Source: an uncultured beta proteobacterium
GTDB taxonomy: Bacteria > Pseudomonadota > Gammaproteobacteria > Burkholderiales > Burkholderiaceae_C
Direction: 5' to 3'
DNA: 7,702 bases
NCBI GenBank assembly: GCA_903834645.1
Contig: CAILKA010000610.1
Coordinates: forward strand, 1-7,702
Under the pieces are notes generated by a model that was not told the DNA's origin, made no database searches, and saw only the letters and a program-made list of their open reading frames with translations. Below, one piece after another: positions 1 to 7,361 of this stretch. How positions within the stretch are numbered: the first letter of the stretch is position 1; each line of letters opens with the position of its first letter. The translations under genes were made by a program, and so were the position numbers.

Positions 1-1808
1 GCCTGGATGGCCCGGCGCAACAGCTTGCCCGAACGCGTCTTGGGCAGCAGGCTCACGAAGCGCACGCGCGCCGGCCGCGCCACGGCGCCGAGCTGCTCAT
101 CCACCACCTTCATGATCTCGCCCTCGAGCTGGAGCGCATCGGCAGGGGTCGCGGCCCGCGCCGGATCCTTGAGCACGGCGAAGGCCATCGCCACCTGGCC
201 CTTGAGGGTGTCGGCCACGCCCACCACCGCCACCTCGGCCACCGCCGGGTGGCTCGAGATGCTCTCCTCGATCTCACGCGTGCCCAGCCGGTGCCCGGCC
301 ACGTTGATCACATCGTCGGTGCGCCCGAGGATGTAGAAGTAGCCGTCCTCGTCGCGGATGCCCCAGTCGAAGGTGCTGTAGATCTGCCGCCCCGGGATGC
401 TGCTCCAGTAGGTCTTGACGAAGCGGGCGTCGTCTCGCCACACGGTCTGCATGCAGCCCGGGGGCAGCGGGCCCTCGATGGCCACCACGCCCTTGCTGTT
501 CGGTGCGGTCAGCTCCTGGCCGGTGTGTTCGTCCAGGAGCTTCACGTCGTAGCCGTAGACCGCCTTGCCGGGCGAGCCGAACTTGCTCGGCGCGGGCTCG
601 ACGCCGTTGCAGATGGTCAGGATCGGCCAACCGGTCTCGGTCTGCCAGTAGTTGTCGATGATGGGCTTGCCCAGGGCCTGCGCAATCCACTTGGCCGTAG
701 GCTCGTCCAGCGGCTCGCCGGCCAGGAAGAGCGCGCGCAGGGAGCTCAGGTCGTGCCGGGAAAGGGCTGCCGGATCCTGCTTCTTGAGCACCCGCACGGC
801 GGTCGGCGCGCTGAACATCGCCGTGACCCGGTACTTTTCCACCAGGCTCCACCACACCGCAGCGTCCGGGCGCGTGGGCAGGCCCTCGTAGAGGATCGTG
901 GCCATGCCGGCAATGAGCGGGCCGTAGACGATGTAGCTGTGGCCCACCACCCAGCCGATGTCGCTCGTGGAGAAGTAGGTCTCGCCCGGCTGGCCGAGGA
1001 AGATCTCCTTCATGCTCGAGGCCAGGGCCACCGCGTAGCCGCCCGTGTCGCGCTGCACGCCCTTGGGCTTGCCGGTGGTGCCGCTGGTGTAGAGGGTGTA
1101 GCTCGGGTGGGTGGATTCCACCCATGTGCAGGGCACCGTGGCACCCAGGTGCCGGCTGCGCATCGCGGCGTAGTCGACATCGCGCCCCTCTGTCATCGGC
1201 ATCGCGTGCAGGGCGCGGTCCACCATCAGCACCTTGGCCGGCTTGTGCGCAGACAGGCGGATCGCCTCGTCCAGCAGCCCCTTGTAGGGCACCACCTTGC
1301 CACCGCGCGAACCAGCGTCGGCGCTCACGATCACGGTGGGCTCGGCGTCGTCGATGCGGCTGGCCAGGCTCACGCTGGCAAAGCCTCCGAACACCACCGA
1401 ATGCAACGCGCCGATGCGCGCGCACGCGAGCATCGCAAACGCGGCCTCGGGAATCATCGGCATGTAGACGAGCACCCGGTCGCCGGCCTTCACGCCCAGC
1501 TCCAGCAGCATCGAGGCCATGCACTCGACCTCGCGCTGCAACTCGGCGAAGGTGTAAACCACCTCCTTGTCCACCTCGGTGGAGACCCAGATCAGGGCGC
1601 GCCGATCGGGGTGCGTGGCCGCGTGGCGGTCCACCGCGTTGTGACACAGGTTCGTGGTGCCACCTACGAACCAGCGGGCAAACGGCGGATTCGAGTAGTC
1701 GCACACCTGCTGCGGGGGCGTCTTCCAGTCGATCAGCGCCGCCTGCTCGGTCCAGAAGGCGTCGCGGTCGTGCAGCGAGCGGCGGTGGAAGTCGGCGTAG
1801 CCGGTCAT
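1..1808 (-). CDS. prpE: Propionate--CoA ligase (propionyl-CoA synthetase), C-terminus cut by window edge
   Basis: This cytoplasmic ANL-superfamily enzyme activates propionate with ATP to propionyl-AMP and then propionyl-CoA, feeding propionyl-CoA pathways such as the methylcitrate cycle. Translation from the ATG at 1808 gives 602 visible residues; the family is about 630, so roughly 25 C-terminal residues and the stop lie outside the window. An acetyl-CoA-synthetase-type N-terminal region occupies about residues 1-60. The P-loop YTSGTTGKPKG is at 240-250 and continues VQRDTGGYAVAL, which is typical of PrpE rather than Acs. YWQTETGW is at 387-394 and GRTDDVINVAGHRLGT at 495-510. The catalytic lysine in RSGKLLRR is K595, equivalent to the acetylation-controlled K592 of Salmonella PrpE, so control by lysine acylation is plausible. 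A good AGGAG sits 6 nt before the ATG. The gene follows the AcuI-type reductase on the same strand. Acrylate or 3-hydroxypropionate may also be substrates (inference). Confidence 0.95.
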   Translation of the reverse strand, partial: MTGYADFHRRSLHDRDAFWTEQAALIDWKTPPQQVCDYSNPPFARWFVGGTTNLCHNAVDRHAATHPDRRALIWVSTEVDKEVVYTFAELQREVECMASMLLELGVKAGDRVLVYMPMIPEAAFAMLACARIGALHSVVFGGFASVSLASRIDDAEPTVIVSADAGSRGGKVVPYKGLLDEAIRLSAHKPAKVLMVDRALHAMPMTEGRDVDYAAMRSRHLGATVPCTWVESTHPSYTLYTSGTTGKPKGVQRDTGGYAVALASSMKEIFLGQPGETYFSTSDIGWVVGHSYIVYGPLIAGMATILYEGLPTRPDAAVWWSLVEKYRVTAMFSAPTAVRVLKKQDPAALSRHDLSSLRALFLAGEPLDEPTAKWIAQALGKPIIDNYWQTETGWPILTICNGVEPAPSKFGSPGKAVYGYDVKLLDEHTGQELTAPNSKGVVAIEGPLPPGCMQTVWRDDARFVKTYWSSIPGRQIYSTFDWGIRDEDGYFYILGRTDDVINVAGHRLGTREIEESISSHPAVAEVAVVGVADTLKGQVAMAFAVLKDPARAATPADALQLEGEIMKVVDEQLGAVARPARVRFVSLLPKTRSGKLLRRAIQ

Positions 1809-1980
1809 GGCGGTCTCCTGGTTGTGTCTTCGTGGGCGCGACGGGTGGGCACAAGCGTGCCCTGGGCGCCGCGGGCACTGTCGGATCGGGCGCTGACGAA
1901 GCCCTGACGCATCCGCGCCGGGAGCCCCGGCCGCGCCACTGGCCGCCTGACCTGGATCCAGCGCCCGGCGTCCACGTGCC
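1809..1980 (-). other. Spacer between the acuI-type gene and prpE
   Basis: 172 nt without a convincing gene. It is GC-rich and contains a perfect 6-bp inverted repeat with a 4-nt loop (GGGCAC/GTGCCC, 1847-1862), about 38 nt before the prpE start. Neither side has a T-tract, so it does not look like an intrinsic terminator. I see no clear -35/-10 pair. The two genes could be cotranscribed with an untranslated spacer, or prpE could have its own promoter here; the sequence does not decide. Confidence 0.4.
1815..1819 (-). promoter_or_regulatory. Ribosome binding site of prpE
   Basis: AGGAG on the minus strand, 6 nt upstream of the ATG at 1808. It fixes the prpE start; the protein from there begins MTGYADFHRRS, a normal PrpE N-terminus. 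Confidence 0.75.
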
Positions 1981-2970
1981 TCAGCCGATGCGCACCACGA
2001 TGCGGCCGCGCACCTGCCCGGCCATCAGGCGCGCCGCGGCGGCCACCGCCCCGGCCAGGTCCGTCTCCTCGACCATCGCCTCGAGCCTTGCCGGGTCGAG
2101 GTCGCGGGCCAGGCGCGCCCAGGCCTGGCGCCGCAGGGCCTGCGGCGCCATCACGCTGTCCACGCCCAGCAAGGCCACGCCGCGCAGGATGAAGGGCATC
2201 ACGGTGGCGGGAAGGTCTGCGCCCTGGGCCAGCCCGCAGGCGGCCACGGCGCCGCCATAGCGCACCTGGGCGCAGGCGTTGGCCAGCGTATGGCTGCCCA
2301 CCGCGTCCACGACCGCGGCCCAGCGCTCCTTCTGCAGCGGCTTGCCGGGGGCCGCGAGCTCGGCGCGGTCGATCACGGCGTGTGCGCCCAGGCGCGCCAG
2401 GTAGTCGCCCTCGGCGGCCTTGCCGGTGGCAGCCACCACGCGGTACCCGAGCTTGGCCAGCAAGGCCACCGCCACCGACCCCACCCCGCCCGTGGCGCCG
2501 GTCACGAGCACTTCGCCCTCGCCCGGTGCCAGGCCATGGCGCTCCAGGGCCATCACGCACAGCATCGCGGTGTAGCCGGCGGTGCCGATGGCCATCGCCT
2601 GGCGGGTGGTGAAGGCCTCGGGCAGCGGCACGAGCCATTCGCCCTTGAGCCGCGCGCGCTCGGCCAGGCAGCCCCAGTGCGTCTCGCCCACGCCCCAGCC
2701 GTTGTGCACGAAACGGTCGCCCGGCTTCCAGTCCGGGTGCTCGCTTGCGAGCACGGTGCCGGCCCCGTCGATGCCGGGCACCATGGGCCAGACGCGCACC
2801 ACCGGAGAGCGGTTCGTCAGGGCCAGGGCGTCCTTGTAGTTGAGCGTGGACCACTCCGGCCGCACCAGCACGCCGCCTGCGGGCAGCTGCGGCAGGCTCG
2901 CCTCGTCGAGCTGCGCGAGCCTGGCGGAAAAACCTTCGGCTGACTTTTCGAGCAGAATTGCCTGGAACAT
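1981..2970 (-). CDS. acuI: Acryloyl-CoA reductase / YhdH-family NADPH-dependent oxidoreductase (AcuI-like)
   Basis: A 329-residue zinc-free medium-chain dehydrogenase/reductase of the YhdH/AcuI type (usual length about 325-330). Characterised members reduce acryloyl-CoA to propionyl-CoA with NADPH, which removes a toxic electrophile and assimilates acrylate or 3-hydroxypropionate. The N-terminal GroES-like domain (about 1-125) holds STLNYKDALA and the PGIDGAGTV segment. The Rossmann domain follows, with VTGATGGVGS at 156-165 and an ATGK segment shortly after, as in NADPH-binding YhdH proteins. The catalytic zinc ligands of alcohol dehydrogenases are absent. The ATG at 2970 is chosen because GGAGG lies 7 nt upstream and the protein begins MFQAILLEK as the family does; the frame stays open far upstream, but that stretch is antisense to other genes. 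It precedes prpE on the same strand, which supports the acryloyl-CoA role. A generic quinone or enone reductase activity cannot be excluded. Confidence 0.88.
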   Translation of the reverse strand: MFQAILLEKSAEGFSARLAQLDEASLPQLPAGGVLVRPEWSTLNYKDALALTNRSPVVRVWPMVPGIDGAGTVLASEHPDWKPGDRFVHNGWGVGETHWGCLAERARLKGEWLVPLPEAFTTRQAMAIGTAGYTAMLCVMALERHGLAPGEGEVLVTGATGGVGSVAVALLAKLGYRVVAATGKAAEGDYLARLGAHAVIDRAELAAPGKPLQKERWAAVVDAVGSHTLANACAQVRYGGAVAACGLAQGADLPATVMPFILRGVALLGVDSVMAPQALRRQAWARLARDLDPARLEAMVEETDLAGAVAAAARLMAGQVRGRIVVRIG

Positions 2971-3033
2971 GGCTGCGCCTCCGTGGTTGCCTTGAGTATC
3001 TACTTCCCGACCATTTTGCCGCTGCATGCCCGG
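2971..3033. promoter_or_regulatory. Divergent interval between the acuI-type gene and the NlpC/P60 gene
   Basis: This short region must hold the start signals of the minus-strand acuI-prpE pair and probably of the plus-strand cluster. It includes the least GC-rich patch in the window (about 2992-3018). On the minus strand GATACT (2995-3000) is a passable -10 hexamer 24 nt before the acuI start, but no good -35 is present at 16-18 nt spacing, so an activator-dependent or non-sigma70 promoter is possible. No palindromic operator is obvious. The promoter call is inferred mainly from gene layout. Confidence 0.35.
2978..2982 (-). promoter_or_regulatory. Ribosome binding site of the acuI-type gene
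   Basis: GGAGG on the minus strand, 7 nt upstream of the ATG at 2970. It decides the start against a reading frame that continues open for more than 3 kb upstream. Confidence 0.75.
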
Positions 3034-3678
3034 GTGTCGGCCCGGCATGGCCGAGCGGATGAGGTACGGCGCCCCTCTGCCCTGCGCGCGCGGCTGGCCG
3101 TGCTGGTGGCAGCCGGCGGGATGTGCCTGGCCTGTGCGGCTCAGCCGCAGGAGGCCGCCCCGCGCCCGCCAGCCGATCCGGTGCTGCAGCTGCTCATCGA
3201 CAAGGGGCTGATGGAGGTCGACGGCCGGGGGGAGGAGCTGGTGCGCCAGGTGCGCGACCGCGCCTCCGAGATGGTGATGGCGGCGATGCATTTCCTGGGT
3301 GTGCCCTACCGGCGCGGTGGCACCACCGCCGAGCAGGGCTTCGACTGCAGCGGCTTCACGCGCCACGTGTTCGAGTCGAGCATCGGGCTCGTGCTGCCCC
3401 GCCGGGTGGACGACCAGGCCTCGGCGCAGGGCCTGTTCAAGGTGGGCCGCGACGACCTGCGCCCGGGCGATCTGGTCTTCTTCAACACGCTGCGGCGCAC
3501 CTTCTCGCACGTGGGCATCTACGTCGGGGAAGGCAAGTTCATCCACGCGCCGCGAGCCGGCAAGCAGGTGCGCATCGAGGACATGCGCCAGGCCTACTGG
3601 GCGCGCCGGTTCACGGGTGCGCGCCGCGCCGAGATGGGCGAGGCCGGCGTCGTGGCCGCCCCGGCAGCAGTGCGCTGA
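3034..3678 (+). CDS. Exported NlpC/P60 (C40) family peptidase
   Basis: A secreted cysteine peptidase of the NlpC/P60 type; relatives cleave bonds within peptidoglycan stem peptides in the periplasm. From the GTG at 3034 the product is 214 residues. An arginine-rich N-terminus and a hydrophobic stretch (LAVLVAAGG, then CLACA) look like a Sec signal peptide with an A-x-A signal peptidase I site. The C40 domain fills about residues 75-195. The nucleophile is C105 in FDCSGF, the general base H159 in SHVGIYVG, and the third catalytic residue H171 in FIHAP, so the triad appears intact. The start is uncertain: no in-frame ATG precedes the signal peptide, and the frame is open back to a GTG at 2983, almost touching the acuI ribosome binding site. 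3034 is preferred because it leaves room for regulatory DNA, but no Shine-Dalgarno supports it. moaA begins 9 nt after its stop. Confidence 0.85.
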   Translation: MSARHGRADEVRRPSALRARLAVLVAAGGMCLACAAQPQEAAPRPPADPVLQLLIDKGLMEVDGRGEELVRQVRDRASEMVMAAMHFLGVPYRRGGTTAEQGFDCSGFTRHVFESSIGLVLPRRVDDQASAQGLFKVGRDDLRPGDLVFFNTLRRTFSHVGIYVGEGKFIHAPRAGKQVRIEDMRQAYWARRFTGARRAEMGEAGVVAAPAAVR

Positions 3679-3687
3679 GCAGCCGGC

Positions 3688-4812
<1,125 letters not shown>

Positions 4813-4830
4813 AGCTGCCCGGAACCCCCC

Positions 4831-6351
4831 ATGAACACCACGCTGATGGAACTCCTGGCCACAGGTGCCGACGACGCGCCTGCGCTCGCCGCGCCGGGCC
4901 GCCCTGCCCTCACCCACGCAGCGCTGCGCGCGCTGGCGCACCGCACCGTTGCCTCCCTGAACGCACTGGGCGCGGGACGCAACGACCGCGTGGCGATCGT
5001 GCTGGCCAACGGCCCGGAGATGGCAGCCTGCTTCCTGGGTGCGGCCTGCGGCGTGACGACCGCACCGTTGAACCCCGCCTACCGGGCAGACGAGTTCGAG
5101 TTCTACCTCTCCGACCTGAAGGCGCGGCTCCTCGTCGTCGAGCACGACAGCACCTCTGCGGCCATCGAGGTGGCGCAGCGCCTGGGCGTGCGCATCGTCG
5201 ATCTGCACCCAGGCGAGGCCGCGGGCGATTTCACGCTGCGCGCGCGCGGCGGCGAGGCGGCTGCCCCGCCGGCCCACCCCGGCCCGGCCGAGCCCGACGA
5301 CATCGCGATGGTGCTGCACACCTCCGGCACCACCTCGCGGCCCAAGATCGTGCCGCTGTCGCAACGAAACCTGTGCGCCTCGGCCGGCAACATTGCGCGC
5401 ACCCTGGGCTTCACGCCGGCCGACCGCGGCCTGAACGTGATGCCCCTGTTCCACATCCACGGGCTCATCGCCGGCGTGCTCTCGCCCGTCTCGGCCGGCT
5501 CGGCGGTGTTCTGCACGCCCGGCTTCAACGCGCTCAGGTTCTACGCCTGGATGGACGAGGCCGCGCCCACCTGGTACACGGCGGTGCCCACGATGCACCA
5601 GGCGATCGTCTCGCGCGCCTCGAAGAACCTCGAGGTGATCCGCCGCCACCCGCTGCGCTTCATCCGCTCTTCGTCCAGCTCCATCCCGCCGCAGGTGATA
5701 CGCGAGCTCGAGGAGGTGTTCGGTGCGCCGCTGATCGAGTCCTACGGCATGACCGAAGCCTCCCTCCAGATGGCCTCCAACCCGCTGCCGCCGGCGGTGC
5801 GCAAGCCCGGCTCGGTGGGCCTGCCGGCCGGCCCGCAGGTGGCCATCATGGGCGAGGACGGCACGCTGCTGCCCGCAGGCGAAGTGGGCGAGATCGTGAT
5901 CCGCGGCGCCAACGTGACCGCCGGCTACGAGAACAACCCCAAGGCCAACGCCGAGGCCTTCGTCGACGGGTGGTTCCGTACCGGCGACCAGGGCATGAAG
6001 GACGCCGAGGGCTACCTGAGCCTCACCGGGCGCCTCAAGGAGATCATCAACCGCGGCGGCGAGAAGATCAGCCCGCGCGAGGTCGATGAGGTGCTGATGG
6101 ACCACCCTGCGGTGGCCCAGGTGGTGTGCTTCGCCATCCCGCACGCCAAGCTCGGCGAGGAGGTGGGCGCGGTGGTCGTGCTGCGCGAGGGTGCGCAAGT
6201 GACCGAGCGCGAGTTGCAGGCTTTCGTGGCGCAGCGTCTGGCCGACTTCAAGGTTCCCGCCAAGCTGCTCTTCATGGACGAGATCCCCAAGGGCGCCACC
6301 GGCAAGCTGCAGCGTATCGGGCTGGCCGCGCGCCTGGGCCTGGGCACATGA
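4831..6351 (+). CDS. ANL-family acyl-CoA synthetase, AAE3 / oxalate--CoA ligase-like
   Basis: A 506-residue adenylate-forming enzyme that should couple a carboxylate to CoA via an acyl-AMP. The P-loop is TSGTTSRPK at 164-172, followed by I173 where most relatives have glycine. Further segments are PLFHIHGLIAG, TWYTAVPTMHQ, RFIRSSSSSIPP, ESYGMTEAS (adenine/acyl pocket), WFRTGDQG, and GRLKEIINRGGEKISP (hinge). The catalytic lysine is K492 in GATGKLQR. HTSGTTSRPK, WYTAVPT and the SNPLP element after the MTEA motif resemble plant AAE3 and yeast Pcs60, which are oxalyl-CoA synthetases, as I recall those sequences. An oxalate or other short dicarboxylate or 2-oxo acid substrate is therefore possible, but sequence alone does not settle it. 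It begins 18 nt after moaA with a weak GGAA 6 nt before the ATG, and its stop overlaps the start of the next gene (ATGA). Confidence 0.9.
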   Translation: MNTTLMELLATGADDAPALAAPGRPALTHAALRALAHRTVASLNALGAGRNDRVAIVLANGPEMAACFLGAACGVTTAPLNPAYRADEFEFYLSDLKARLLVVEHDSTSAAIEVAQRLGVRIVDLHPGEAAGDFTLRARGGEAAAPPAHPGPAEPDDIAMVLHTSGTTSRPKIVPLSQRNLCASAGNIARTLGFTPADRGLNVMPLFHIHGLIAGVLSPVSAGSAVFCTPGFNALRFYAWMDEAAPTWYTAVPTMHQAIVSRASKNLEVIRRHPLRFIRSSSSSIPPQVIRELEEVFGAPLIESYGMTEASLQMASNPLPPAVRKPGSVGLPAGPQVAIMGEDGTLLPAGEVGEIVIRGANVTAGYENNPKANAEAFVDGWFRTGDQGMKDAEGYLSLTGRLKEIINRGGEKISPREVDEVLMDHPAVAQVVCFAIPHAKLGEEVGAVVVLREGAQVTERELQAFVAQRLADFKVPAKLLFMDEIPKGATGKLQRIGLAARLGLGT

Positions 6352-7361
6352 AGATCGGCATCGTCGGGGCCGGCGCGATCGGCGGCTACCTCGGCACCCG
6401 GCTCGCCCTGGCAGGCCACGAGGTGTGCTTCGTCGCGCGCAACCGCAACCTCGAGGCGATCCGCGCACACGGCTTTCGGCTGCAGCACCCGGACGGCCAG
6501 GAGGAGCATGCAGCCACCGTCCAGGCCGTGCGTGACCCGGCCGAGGCAGGGCCCCAGGACGCCGTGCTGCTCACCGTCAAGGCGCACCAGGTGCGCGACA
6601 TCCTGCCGGGGCTGCGCGGCATGTTCGGCCCCGACACCAGCGTGGTCACGATGATCAACGGGCTGCCCTGGTGGTACTTCCACCGCCTGGCCGGGCCCTG
6701 GGAGGGCCGGCGCCTGGAGAGCCTGGATCCCGGCGGCGAGATCGCCGCCGCCATCGAGCCCGAGCGCGTGATCGGCAGCATCGTCTACCCGGCCTCGGAG
6801 CTCGTCGCGCCGGGCGTGGTGCGCCTGATCGAGGGCAACCGCTTCACCCTGGGCGAGCCGGACGGCACGCGCAGCCCGCGCATCGAGGCGCTGTCGCGCG
6901 CGCTGATGGAAGCGGGCTTCAAGGCGCCGGTGGCGCGCGACATCCGCAGCGAGATCTGGGTCAAGCTGTGGGGCAACCTCACGTTCAACCCGATCTCGGC
7001 GCTCACCCACGCCACGCTCGAGGACATCTGCCGCTTTCCGCTCACGCGGGAGCTGGCCGCACGCATGATGGCCGAGGCGCAGGCCGTGGGCGAGAAGCTC
7101 GGCGTGAGCTTCAAGATCGGCATCGAGCAGCGCATCGCAGGCGCCCAGGCCGTGGGCGCGCACAAGACGTCCATGCTCGTGGACGTCGAGCACGGCCGCT
7201 CGCTGGAGCTCGAGGCGCTGGTGGGCTCGGTGCTCGAGCTCGCTCGCATCACCGGCACGCCGGTGCCGACGATCGAGGCGCTCTACGCGGTGGTGAAGCT
7301 GCTCGAGGCGACGCTCGCGAGCCAGGGTTCAATGCTGCGACTGCAGCCGCGCGGGATCTGA
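6348..7361 (+). CDS. Ketopantoate reductase-like (ApbA/PanE family) 2-hydroxyacid dehydrogenase
   Basis: A 337-residue NAD(P)-dependent dehydrogenase of the ApbA/PanE family, whose best-known member reduces 2-dehydropantoate to pantoate for CoA synthesis. The N-terminal Rossmann fold starts at once with GAGAIGG at 7-13. N104 lies in the conserved Asn-Gly, here followed by LPWWYF. The helical C-terminal domain carries K206 (WVKLWGN), the likely counterpart of the E. coli catalytic lysine K176, with N210 and N214 after it, and E287 in the SLELEAL segment as the counterpart of E256. It is about 30 residues longer than E. coli PanE; the extra sequence follows WWYF (WEGRRLESLDPGG). This suggests a paralogue acting on another 2-oxo/2-hydroxy acid, though true PanE is not excluded. 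The ATG at 6348 overlaps the synthetase TGA by four bases (ATGA), so the two are translationally coupled. Its 3' end overlaps the convergent RND gene. Confidence 0.85.
   Translation: MKIGIVGAGAIGGYLGTRLALAGHEVCFVARNRNLEAIRAHGFRLQHPDGQEEHAATVQAVRDPAEAGPQDAVLLTVKAHQVRDILPGLRGMFGPDTSVVTMINGLPWWYFHRLAGPWEGRRLESLDPGGEIAAAIEPERVIGSIVYPASELVAPGVVRLIEGNRFTLGEPDGTRSPRIEALSRALMEAGFKAPVARDIRSEIWVKLWGNLTFNPISALTHATLEDICRFPLTRELAARMMAEAQAVGEKLGVSFKIGIEQRIAGAQAVGAHKTSMLVDVEHGRSLELEALVGSVLELARITGTPVPTIEALYAVVKLLEATLASQGSMLRLQPRGI

Noticed and set aside
1847..1862. Hairpin as an intrinsic terminator between the acuI-type gene and prpE
   Set aside because: The stem is short and there is no T-run on either strand.
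274..1878. Second minus-strand frame (534 codons) overlapping prpE
   Set aside because: Frame-shifted shadow of prpE: Arg/Pro/Ala-rich and without ANL motifs, whereas the frame from 1808 contains all of them.
249..1907. Long plus-strand frame (about 550 codons) antisense to prpE
   Set aside because: Rich in His, Arg, Ala, Val and Gly with no recognisable motif. The minus strand encodes a complete run of PrpE motifs over the same bases.
3121..3144. Possible lipoprotein signal (cysteine after CLA) in the NlpC/P60 protein
   Set aside because: The -3 position is cysteine rather than Leu/Val/Ile, so it is not a good lipobox. An A-x-A signal peptidase I site overlaps it and fits better.
6012..7193. 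Minus-strand frame of 393 codons antisense to the dehydrogenase
   Set aside because: Antisense shadow with His/Ala/Arg-rich composition and no motif; the plus strand encodes a clear ApbA/PanE protein.
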